From positions 103,614,140 through 103,678,139 of the forward strand of contig CM066992.1 in assembly GCA_033977485.1 (NCBI GenBank): a stretch of DNA of 64,000 nucleotides. The letters run 5' to 3'. Positions within the stretch are counted from its first letter, which is position 1. Every line of letters begins with the position of its first letter. A program made the position numbers and the translations under genes. This stretch comes from Hydrangea macrophylla. Lineage: Eukaryota; Streptophyta; Magnoliopsida; Cornales; Hydrangeaceae. Positions 58,201-64,000 of this stretch are shown piece after piece. Under the pieces are notes generated by a model, which did not search any database, had not been told where the DNA came from, and saw only the letters and a list, made by a program, of their open reading frames with translations.

Positions 58201-60801
58201 TTTTTGCACGATATGAGGTGCAATTGTGGTAGTAAGTGTGGATTTGGTACAAACTAAAAATTATATATGCTTTTACGGTATAAAGATCTAACATATTTTT
58301 CTGGAACAGGGTGGTAGGCCACACGCACACTTTTGCAGGGTAGCCTACTACAAAGTGATATTTATAAGCTTTGAAAATCGTGAATAATAAACTAACTGCT
58401 GATTCTCTTTTAAGAAGGGATGACGGAACTTCTGTTTTGTCACGATATTGTACAGTATTTTTTATGTTCATGGATATGATAATGAGTTGCTTATATGTTG
58501 ATCGTGAATAAGAAACTAATTGTCGGAGTCTCTTGTAGGAAGAGGTGACGGAACTTATGTCTTGTCACGATATTTCGTATTGTTGAATCTGTTGTTTGAT
58601 ATGCGTGAATATGTTAGACAATAATGATTTAATGTAAAGTACTATTCCGGACATTCTTTTTGTTTGATATTATTATAATTGAGGTCATTTATTACATCTA
58701 AATGCTTATTTGTAGATATACGAATAATCTGTCCCACATAGGCAGTAGTGTTTATATTCTTTAAAAATAGTAAATGACTTGGTAAAATTGAGGCACTTGA
58801 CATCTTAAAGAGAAATTTTGGTTATGGACATTTTTCGTGTTTTATATTTTCCTAAAATGTTGTTTAGAGCTTGAAAATTGGACTTTACAGTCAAGTGGAC
58901 GAGTGGACAAAATGTGCAGTTTTCCCTTTTCGCATGTTTGGTCTTAGGAATGAGAATATCTTTAATTCTTGAGTCTTCTACATGTTTGTAAATGATATCG
59001 TAGAGTTATTTTATGTTTTTGGTTGTTCGAGATAAGGTCGTAATGAAGGACGTTGTCTGTTCAAGTTTAGCATTTATATCATTATTTTGTGTTAATCTCT
59101 TGATTGCAGGAGGGTGGGGTCCACTAACACTTTTGTGCATGTTAGACCTCCCCTACGTAAGGCAAGTAGAGTTGATATTTAGTATGAGCAGTGAGCACGA
59201 GAAACTAAACTATCATCCCTTGGTTCGGACCTTTTGGATGAAGCTAAAGTTTTGGGTATCATTACGTTATTGTCGTAGTAATTCATGACTAGTTTCTATT
59301 TGGAGTATTTTAAAAATAGTAAACGATCTAAGAAAATTATGAAATATGGTATGCACATTTAAAACATAATTTTGGACACTTTTCGTGATTTGAATTAATA
59401 TTGAAAACGTAGTTAAGAGCTTAGTTTTGAACTTTTTCCACTGCACTACATAGGTCGTATGATGGAACTTACATCTCGACATGACATTATTTTGGTTTCT
59501 TTTTGTTTGTTCATGGATCATTTCGGGTCTCATGTTTTACTCATACCATTTTATACTGACCCGGATGTCTCCATGCATCTCAGGTGTGTTCAATTTATGA
59601 ATGTAGCCGAAAAATGTTTTCAGGTTACGATCGTTGTATCCAGTAGTGGCTTGGATCATGTTGGGATTAGCAAGCTTGGAGTTTTAGACCTTGGAGTTTA
59701 GTGAGATTTTGTACCTTTGAGATTTTTGGCGCATGCGCCAATTGTTTTAGAAATTGATATTTGAGAGTTAGTATTATTTGTATTTCGATTAAAATTTATC
59801 CTAATTTCGGAGTTATGTCTATTTTGGTTTTAGATGGACAATTACCGTTTAAGCTTCTAGCTTATTTTGTTGTTATGAGGTAGTGTTCCGATTTTGTGAT
59901 GTTAGAAAATCAGGGCGCTACACCGCACTATGGTCTAGAGTGACCATGTCGTGGTAAAGTGGTATTGCGCCAAAACCTGCCCCCAATCGCGGTCTATCTA
60001 AGCCAAGTACTTCCAAGGGAAGTCCAAATGAGTTGCGACGAAGTAGTGTAAGCTTTGCGCCGTGGCGCTCATGGAGCGCTTCAATATGTGGCTACCTCTT
60101 CGTCCTTATCTATTGGGGATTTCGTGAGGTGTCTTTCTTAAGTGGATTAGGTGACACGTGTCAGTCGCGGATAGGTTGGCGAATAATGATACCCACAACC
60201 ATCAATGTGAATACACTCTATTCATCATTATAGGAAGTAATCATGAATCTGCACAATGAAGAACTAACCTAAACAATATGGCAGAAATGTCATAGTTATC
60301 ATGCAAAGAAAAGTTGAAAAGGGGGGGACTAATAAATAGAAAGGAACCCGTAAAAGTGGAAGAAATTTGAGGATGACATCCCATCAAAACCCAATGAATC
60401 CATAAAAGCAAACATAGCTCAATGAAAAAAGTCTACGTACCTAACTTAACATTCTTTTTGGTCATGAAGTATAAGGAAGCTCCAAAACTAGTGGCTAAGA
60501 TCAGCCCCGGAACATCGGCCCCACCATAAGGTCCCACCGAAGGTGTAGAGGATCCAGAGATGTAACTGAACGCAATTAAAGCTCCATATACACTGGCTTG
60601 TATGCCTATGTCCCTAGTTGACGGTGTTTCAACTGAAACGGGTGGATTCTTAACTGTAGTCTGCAGCCACTGAGGCACTGAACCCATCCCACGAGCACTT
60701 GTAGGTTTAACATCGGCATAGCGAATGTTACTACTAACAACTTTTCCTGATCGCCGCCGTGTTAAGCTTTGCATAAGCAACATATCATATGCAGCCTCTA
60801 C
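41058..60801 (-). CDS. CPP1-like (DUF3353) chloroplast membrane protein, last two exons seen
   Basis: Two minus-strand exons, 60441-60801 and 41058-41233, join in phase 1 (KL-G-KAT) across a 19,207-bp GT-AG intron and end at TAG (41058-41060). The upstream exon begins after an acceptor with VEAAYDMLLMQSLTRRR, then IRYADVK and SVPQWLQ, and ends KKNVKLG; the last exon reads KATVITIGGLVAG, VENWLQVDIVPFLG and SEFILVSQFLVSLYLR. This matches the C-terminal half of the CPP1-like family (PF11833), whose members carry a J-like domain and membrane spans in chloroplasts; CPP1 itself stabilises protochlorophyllide oxidoreductase POR. Four hydrophobic segments fit membrane helices. Exons for the transit peptide and J-like domain must lie to the right, outside or hidden beyond 60801. 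Both exons are undamaged, so the gene is probably functional despite the intron load. Confidence 0.87.
41461..41744. mobile_element. Tourist/PIF-Harbinger-like MITE in CPP1-like intron
   Basis: 284 bp with perfect 24-bp terminal inverted repeats starting GGCTTAGTTTGGCCCCCACG. Flanks are TAA and TAG, close to the 3-bp TWA duplication of PIF/Harbinger elements. Interior contains a smaller palindrome (GGAGCTTTTAAAAGCTCC). Related termini at 39335-39704. Confidence 0.8.
43422..43613 (-). repeat. 3' LTR of the outer copia element
   Basis: 192-bp LTR, near-identical to 53796-53987 (ATTAAATATGG here, ATTATATATGG there). Confidence 0.92.
43621..45543 (-). pseudogene. Outer copia pol, 3' part: RT and RNase H
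   Basis: Open frame of about 640 codons continuing the polyprotein from 50703 after the insertion. It contains the proline/glutamate-rich linker, RT motifs (WKHAMIEEMKAL; QFDVKNAFLHGDL; YVDDIVLTGDD) and RNase H (SRSSAEAEFRAMSQ; CDNKAAINIAHNPVQ; RTKHVEIDRHF), ending GMRDIFAPA before the polypurine tract. The two halves are in the same frame on either side of the insert, so disruption came only from the inner element. Confidence 0.9.
45544..45744 (-). repeat. 3' LTR of the inner copia element
   Basis: 201 bp, minus-strand ends TGTTGGAA...CTTTCTACT. One base differs from 50497-50697 (AAAAAGG here, AAAAGGG there). Confidence 0.92.
45752..50131 (-). CDS. Inner copia gag-pol polyprotein, single intact frame
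   Basis: 1459 codons without a stop, ending FAPSPA beside the PPT. The first Met is at 50131; a Met at 50047 (MALDGKDTDP) is a likelier start because copia gag begins this way. Domains in order: gag (SGRNFAAWSRSFRLYL), CCHC knuckle CTHCGNLGHIKDRC near residue 290, and protease WILDSGASDHMTG near 390. Integrase follows, with HHCC (WHARLGHANF; CVVCELSKH) and core (HTDVWGPSP; LRSDNGREY; PEQNGVAERKNRS). Then comes reverse transcriptase (QLDVKNAFLNGDL; YVDDIIITGDD), and last RNase H (SRSSAEAEYRAMAQ; RTKHIEVDVHFI). All expected catalytic residues are present. The length is typical for short-LTR plant copia. It is probably able to encode all replication proteins. Confidence 0.95.
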   Translation of the reverse strand: MLHQFWAALHLLDFPNSCWFSLGFRHSGMALDGKDTDPITPARPDLSLSQHTPAQRVTSVLLSGRNFAAWSRSFRLYLGGKGKSGWILGTVPKPALSDPTFAQWDIDNCTILGWLFNSMEDRIYHMFMFHDSVSSLWTSLTQMYAHECNDSRIFELYRDVAQASQATLGLSVADYFGYLQSRWEELAQYEPLSEFPPEAATIALRRLNRHHTYQFLMGLKPEFESLRTQILNTSPMPSLFEAFATIDGDERRRHLLQPPAVPEPTQVPDQMALAAPTGPFTRPPGSGNRPFCTHCGNLGHIKDRCFKLHPELREKGARNKGKGPSCTAAIVETTPTPDLLQLQTQMGHLQSQIGALLQQGSHSGTTPTATLASGTPSTALHVGSSNPSWILDSGASDHMTGKLSLFSSSLVPISQSVRIADGSTIYVQSKGDVCLSPSISLSSVLHVPSFPYNLLSVSRLAKSLNCEIVFLPNYCHLQDRISKKIFGRGYERDGLYYFGDPPGGSLSVSSSSLQASVLPESSKSSSFSLESIKLWHARLGHANFHYLCQLFPLLNKACQKFKFNCVVCELSKHTRSHYIPHMNRAPSAFDIIHTDVWGPSPITAISGYRYYYTFIDDYTRCTWVYLLKKKSEVFSLFSNFLQMVKTQFSTVVRNLRSDNGREYITNEFRAELNKQGILQQLTCPYTPEQNGVAERKNRSIMSVVRCLLCGMNVPKYFWHLAVLTATFLLNRTPSRVLHGKAPLQLLQPDKTLFPILPRVFGCTCFVQDRSPTRTKLDNKAVRCIFLGYSPMSKGYRCYDPITRHMYHSMDVSFLEDTPFFAGPQSVPAPSHPNLSEDSELLPRPVPLFEPSSETSSSLPPVITTAPTQVYSRRPPAQTPLPRSSPESGNASTPLPTRHSTRLRRPPNRYGFSVSTNHPIDQYVSYQGLSDSYCSFLSQVDSTSIPRSVSEALQDPQWVAAMTLEMDALQRNQTWELVSLPPGEKTVGCKWVFTIKYQADGTIERYKARLVAKGFTQIPGKDFSATFAPVAKLTSVRLIISLAASHNWPLHQLDVKNAFLNGDLDETIYMDPPPGFRAEGEYSGKVCRLRKSLYGLKQSPRAWFNRFSEVILSLGFTRCHSDHTCFTHHRPDGRSVIILVYVDDIIITGDDAPGITKVKKALGQSFDVKDLGPLRYFLGIEVARSRRGISLSQRKYTLDLLQDTCMMGCRPASTPMDPNHKLTNESGELLPDASVYQRLVGRLIYLTNTRPDITFAVSVVSQFMHAPRSSHLDAVHHILRYLKTCPGLGIFYSAGTQSGVSCFTDADYAGSKSDRRSTSGFCTFYGSHLLSWKSKKQAVVSRSSAEAEYRAMAQGTCELLWVRSILKELGYPVNGSSTLFCDNKSALMLASDSVLHERTKHIEVDVHFIREKVRSGIIVPEFVPSSNQAADMFTKSVGPSLLKSSLIKLGLIDIFAPSPA
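50132..50484. other. Inner copia 5' leader, GGGCTGCGCCGAGG-rich
   Basis: Untranslated leader between PBS and gag. On the plus strand it is G-rich, with a 31-bp unit (GTGGGCTAAGGGTGGG plus GGGGGCTGCGCCGAG) present twice at about 50340-50405. The tryptophan- and glycine-rich frames in this interval are by-products of composition. Confidence 0.6.
50485..50496 (-). other. Primer-binding site, inner copia
   Basis: Minus strand TGGTATCAGAGC, complementary to initiator Met tRNA, with no gap to the LTR end at 50497. Confidence 0.9.
50497..50697 (-). repeat. 5' LTR of the inner copia element
   Basis: 201 bp, upstream LTR of the element. TSD ATCTC follows at 50698-50702. Confidence 0.92.
50703..53234 (-). 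pseudogene. Outer copia gag, protease, integrase (5' part)
   Basis: About 844 codons from MSDDSEKSTVNSQ (53234; an upstream Met at 53267 is less likely) to the insertion point after MSNPFEI. Domains: gag (FNGQNFLAWSQFVTLFLKG), CCHC knuckle CDYCNTKYHTRETC, a Gly/Arg-rich stretch, protease WIIDSGASDHMTG, integrase HHCC (WHRRLGHPAF; CEDCELGKH) and core (HSDVWGASR; IRSDNGGEYF; PQQNGVAERKNRH). No stop before the inner element, which interrupts it in the linker ahead of RT. Confidence 0.92.
53235..53783. other. Outer copia 5' leader with GGGCTGCGGCTAGG repeats
   Basis: Untranslated region between PBS and gag. At about 53520-53665 a unit containing GGGCTGCGGCTAGG and CCAGTGAGG is repeated about four times with variation. 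No gene. Confidence 0.6.
53796..53987 (-). repeat. 5' LTR of the outer copia element
   Basis: 192 bp, matching 43422-43613. The adjacent PBS on the minus strand (TGGTATCAAACC, 53784-53795) differs from the usual initiator Met complement at its end. Confidence 0.92.
54045..54160. repeat. TCGATCGA-type palindrome cluster (second half)
   Basis: Several AATCGATCGAA, CATCGATCGAA and CCGATCGA words within about 115 bp of the level-3 LTR; a matching cluster lies at 42825-43010 on the other side of the copia insertion (for example TTCGATCGATCGAAC near 43001). In the uninterrupted LTR the two clusters would be a few hundred bases apart. Confidence 0.7.
54480..54755. repeat. Degenerate tandem repeat in level-3 LTR
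   Basis: Words GCGGTGGATGGTTTATATCC and TTAACGAGC recur about four times (starting near 54482, 54555, 54657 and 54714) with variable spacing of about 60-100 bp. Confidence 0.75.
57338..57730. repeat. Degenerate tandem repeat in giant LTR
   Basis: A block like GTGGTGTTGCTCTCATAGG then GAGAATGATGAATC recurs about five times at roughly 70-110 bp spacing with strong divergence (for example TGTGTTACTCTCCTATGG later). Non-coding. Confidence 0.7.
58376..58590. repeat. Direct duplication in giant LTR
   Basis: Two diverged copies of about 90 bp (start AATCGTGAATAATAAACTAA near 58375 and GATCGTGAATAAGAAACTAA near 58500), each ending TTGTCACGATAT. Larger-scale similarity also exists between about 58300-58870 and 59100-59440. 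Confidence 0.7.
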
Positions 60802-61735
60802 CTGTAGAACATAATGACAACATTACTCCATGGAGCTAGTGGGAAAGAAAGATAAGTGAGGGTGTGTTTGGAATGCAATCTTATCAATTGTAATTACACT
60901 ATCCTCGTCATTATCAACTAATTTTACAGATCATTCAAATATTTTTTACTTTCTCACAAAAGCAAGTCTTACTTGCCTCCGCTTTTATGTTGGAGATGTG
61001 TTTTGCACGAGAGAATATGAGTTGCGGGTTGACGCCTTGACGGAACTCAATGCTCCTCAACTTCTATAGCAAATAACTCTTACTCTATAATGTTCTATCT
61101 CTATCTCTACTCCTCTCCCTCTATATATGTATATAATAACAATACAGTTATACGAGATATCTGGTGTGGTTTCTATTGGAAATAGAAGGTTGATACATGT
61201 AACAAAAAAGTCATTTTCATACCAAACGGAGCATTAGCTCCATATTCGTTTACGTTGGCCCCAGAAGATAATGTATAACTGATAAGGTGGTAAGCATAAT
61301 TGAACTTCAGGAGGTGGACCCTGCATTTGGTCATTTCAAAGAAGAAGATTCCTGTCCATGACTACACCGACCATAAAGTTGTCCAAAGGAAATTGATAAA
61401 GTTAATAATAACCAGAGTTATAGAGACTAACATTACAAACTTCCGAACGGATTGTATCCCAAAGGATGACAGGTTGATTGGGTGTGAGGCCACAAGGCCC
61501 ACAACCCCTGATAGATATGCATATTCAACCAGTTGGTGAAAACTCGACCAGGGGGAAAAAAGAAAGAAAATAAAATGGGAATCAGTGGGTCGCTGTAGGT
61601 CAATAGAAGGTTTTCACTATTCTTAGTCATATAGCAAATGGTGTATATTTCGTGATTTGACCGGAATTTTGAAGCAGCAACCTATATTTAGGAGTAGAAT
61701 TGTCTCCCAAAATTCAGAACCTCATATGAATTGGT
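60802..61735. other. CPP1-like upstream intron, possible weak MITE
   Basis: Intron sequence upstream of the VEAAYD exon. GTGTGTTTGGAATG near 60862 and CATACCAAACGG near 61219 are loosely inverted and could be ends of a worn MITE, but no duplication is seen. I found no further CPP1-like exon here. Confidence 0.4.
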
Positions 61736-62428
61736 TGTTGGGAATTTTTAATATATATATATATATATATATGTATTTTGATATATATATGTATATACAA
61801 ATGTGTATATATGTGTGTATATATATATATATATGAATGTATATGCCAATTGGTGTGGTTTTACCAAAAGGTGCATTTGGCACTTGTTCATTTTAATAGG
61901 TGTGTTAAGCACCTATTAGATTCAAACCATCATGACCACTCCAAAAAGGTACCTATTTGTATAGATACCTATTCATGTTACTGGGTGTCAATTCAAATGA
62001 TAAGGTGCCTATTGAATCATTGTGTATGGGTGTGTATTTTCATGATAAGGTGCCTTTTCATTTGACACATTTTGGTCCTCTATAAATAGACCCCAACATC
62101 CTAAGTACAAAGTATGATGAACTTTTATAAGTTGTAATTTCTCTCTCTTTCCCTCCAAATCAAAAGGCATTATTCTAATATTCTAATTATTGCAGAATTA
62201 GAAAATTAGTGCTCTTGATTTATTTGTTCTCACAAAAGATATTTTGGTTTGTTCTTCGATTGTGCTTTCGCAGACAAACAGGTTCTTAGACCAGCTTCTT
62301 TGTATCCTAAGACAGATTTGCTATTAACCCGGAGCACACCACTTGGTGGGGGCAAATACTGTTTTTAGGAAAGTGATTATGCGACTAGAAGCAAAGTTAT
62401 ACAGGTTTAATTTCAGTCCGAGAAGATA

Positions 62429-63273
62429 TTGTGGAGACCGATCCGACCAACTTTGAAGACGAATTCTAACAATCTAAAAAAGTATTTCACGGCTTGTTCA
62501 ATTCAACAAATGACACAAGATTTTCTCAAGTTAGAAAAATTCGATGGAGGAAGTTTCCAACGCTGGCAAAAGAAGATGCATTTTCTTCTAACCACACTGA
62601 AAGTGGTTTACGTTTTGACCACTCCCTGTCCCAAAGAAAAGGAGAATGAAACTCTCACTGAAGAATGTGAGAGGTCCAAGTGGGAAATGGACGATTACAT
62701 ATGTAAGGGTCACATTCTGAATGCGCTTTCTGATTCGTTGTTTGATTTATATCGAAGTGTGGAGACTGCTAAGGAACTATGGAGTAAACTGGAGACCAAG
62801 TATCTATCTGAGGATGCTACAAGTAAGAAGTTCCTTGTTAGTCAATTCATGCACTTTATTATGGTAGATGATAAGCCCATTATGAATCAATTGCATGAAC
62901 TACAACATATCCTCAACCAATTCAAGCAACAAGACATGAAAATGGACGAAACTATTATTGTTTCTTCTATCATAGAAAAGCTTCCTCTTCCTTGGAAAGA
63001 CTACAAGAAAAGTTTGAAACAAAGAAAGAAGATCTCACTCTTGAAGAATTGGCTCAACACCTAAGGGTGGAGGAAGAGTCAAGGCTGCAAGAGACCAAAG
63101 AGATCAAGGGTGATGAAGGGGCTGAGAAAGCCAAGGTTCTCACCGTGGAAGAGGGACACAAAGTTAAAAAGGACAAACGTAAGAGAAAGTTCCAATCTTC
63201 CAAGGATTCAAACAAAAGGAAGAAGGGCGCGTGTTGGGCTTTCGGTATACCAGACCAATTCGAACATGAATGC
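62429..63273 (+). pseudogene. Copia gag, frameshifted
   Basis: Gag domain (LEKFDGGSFQRWQKKMHFLL; DYICKGHILNAL; LWSKLETKYLSED; QLHELQHILNQFK) in one frame to about 62990, then continued in another (MERLQEKFETKKEDLTLEEL) to a TGA at 63274-63276. The zinc knuckle is damaged: CWAFGIPDQFEHEC has Phe for the second Cys and Gln for the His, so two of four zinc ligands are lost. Confidence 0.85.
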
Positions 63274-63276
63274 TGA

Positions 63277-64000
63277 TCCTTGGGCAAGAAGCCAAAGGCA
63301 CCAACAGAGCCCAAGAAGAACTTTGTGGTTGTGGTATCTGAGGTGAATCTCCTCGACGATCCTGGGGACTGGTGGGTTGACTCAGGAGCAACGAAACATG
63401 TGTGCAGTGATAAGAACTATTTCACCAATTATGAACCGGTGGAGGATGGCACAGTTCTATACATGGGAAACTCTTCTACAGCTGATGTCAAAGGAAAAGG
63501 TTATGTAGATCAGCACTTCACTTCTGGAAATGTTATAACTCTCACTAATGTTTGTCATGTACCTGAAATTAGGAAAAACTTAGTTTCTGGATGTCTGCTT
63601 AATAAGCATGGCTTTAAATTAGTCTTTGACAGATAAGTGTGTTCTGTCCAAGGCTGGTGTGTTTGTTGGGAAAGGATAATTGTATGAGGGTATGTTTAAA
63701 CTTAATATTAATAAAACACAAGTTTCTGCTTACATGGTTGATTCACTTTCTTTGTGGCATTCTCGTTTAGGACATATTAATACAAGGAAAATGAATGATA
63801 TGGTTAGTTATCTTTAATTCCTAACTATGATGTTGATATGCTTGATAAATGTAAAATATGCATGCAAACTAAAATAACTAGAAAGCCTTTTCCTGAAATA
63901 GAGAAAACAAATTATTTACTTGAGCTTGTACATAGTGACGAATGTGATATGCATAGTAACCCCACTAGAGGTGGTAAGAAATATTTTGCTACATTCAATG
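63277..64000 (+). pseudogene. Copia protease and integrase start, broken
   Basis: Protease site [14 protein letters not shown] is in a 63277-63636 frame ending in TAA. Integrase HHCC follows in broken frames: LWHSRLGHIN near 63752, a stop near 63818, then a shifted frame with CKICMQTK and LVHSDECD, the first catalytic Asp region, to the window end. Non-functional as read. Confidence 0.8.

Larger units (their letters stand above)
42617..59922 (+). mobile_element. Giant solo LTR, level 2 of the nest (about 4.6 kb)
   Basis: Starts TGTAATACCCCG (42617) and ends GGGCGCTACA (59922), with near-matching duplication CCGCG (42612-42616) and CCGCA (59923-59927). Its own sequence is 42617-42732 plus 55449-59922, about 4.6 kb, long for an LTR but within the range of some plant gypsy families. 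The 3' end (around 59700-59922) reads like gypsy LTR ends. The interior has several degenerate tandem repeats and no coding region. The boundary assignment is an inference from the ends and the one-mismatch duplication. Confidence 0.58.
42028..60197 (-). mobile_element. Solo LTR, level 1 of the intronic nest (about 0.86 kb)
   Basis: Outer boundaries TGTAGGTGG (42028) and ACCCACA (60197) are flanked by a perfect TSD ACCAT (42023-42027 and 60198-60202). Its own sequence is 42028-42616 plus 59928-60197, about 859 bp. A TATA-like box on the minus strand (complement of CTATTTATAG, near 42331) points to minus orientation, in which the LTR begins TGTGGGTATCATT. No internal coding region. Family not determined. 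Confidence 0.7.
61736..64000 (+). mobile_element. Decayed Ty1/copia element, 5' part, cut by window end
   Basis: The plus-strand element probably starts at TGTTGGGAATTTT (61736), with (AT)n microsatellite in the LTR at 61750-61835 and a TATA box TATAAATAG at 62081-62089. The LTR end and PBS could not be fixed, since no clear initiator Met complement is seen before gag. Gag begins near 62429 and the integrase start is reached at the end of the window. Frameshifts and stops show it is inactive. It lies upstream of the visible CPP1-like exons, so it may be in another intron or in the 5' flank of that gene. Confidence 0.8.

Noticed and set aside
61300..61539. 79-codon plus-strand frame upstream of the last copia
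   Set aside because: No motif recognised and no splice context; not supported as a CPP1-like exon, which would have to be on the minus strand.

Overview
This 64 kb window comes from a plant nuclear genome, most likely a eudicot with a repeat-rich genome. The evidence is two spliced plant genes (a DUF630/DUF632 protein and a CPP1-like chloroplast membrane protein), plant LTR-retrotransposon lineages (Tekay/Del chromovirus, SIRE/Maximus with a third ORF, several Ty1/copia), MITEs, a tRNA-derived SINE and introns with GT-AG borders. I cannot name the species. Only about 2.7 kb is host coding sequence; most of the rest is nested transposon DNA that can be ordered by target-site duplications (TSDs).

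Left part (1-15.4 kb): a MITE, a decayed spliced Ulp1/C48 protease relic, then a 5'-truncated LTR fragment split by a 9.1 kb Tekay-type Ty3/gypsy element (4482-13579, minus strand, TSD ATAAG). A second copy of the same MITE follows. Second nest (15.26-29.49 kb): a MITE split by a solo LTR (15374-29481, TSD CTTTA), which is split by a Tekay-like solo LTR (15741-27524, TSD GGATC), which is split by a SIRE-type copia element (17294-26942, TSD GTTAG). Then come a 1.6 kb MULE-type foldback element (29731-31347, 9-bp TSD AAAATTCAA), AT-rich and simple-repeat DNA, and the intact-looking four-exon DUF630/DUF632 gene (33610-37934, plus strand, 729 aa predicted).

Right part (38-64 kb): an inverted-repeat element, a Tourist-like MITE and a SINE precede the last two visible exons of a CPP1-like gene on the minus strand (41058-41233 and 60441-60801). 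The 19.2 kb intron between them holds a Tourist-like MITE and a five-level nest: solo LTR (TSD ACCAT), a giant 4.6 kb solo LTR, another solo LTR, a copia element (TSD AAAAT), and an intact-looking copia element with one 1459-codon ORF and non-canonical TG...CT LTR ends (TSD ATCTC). A further decayed copia element (61736 to the window end) lies upstream of the visible CPP1-like exons.

The strongest unexplained pattern is a 10-bp perfect palindrome, CAGTCGACTG, repeated about ten times in each of six arrays (about 46 exact and 18 near-exact copies). The arrays sit in the LTRs of the Ty3/gypsy element, in a related solo LTR, in both LTRs of the unrelated Ty1/copia SIRE element and again in that element's pol-ORF3 spacer. 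Two other solo LTRs carry clustered GATCGATC-type palindromes. I treat this as a candidate shared regulatory or chromatin-recognition sequence in retrotransposons. All alignments were done by eye.
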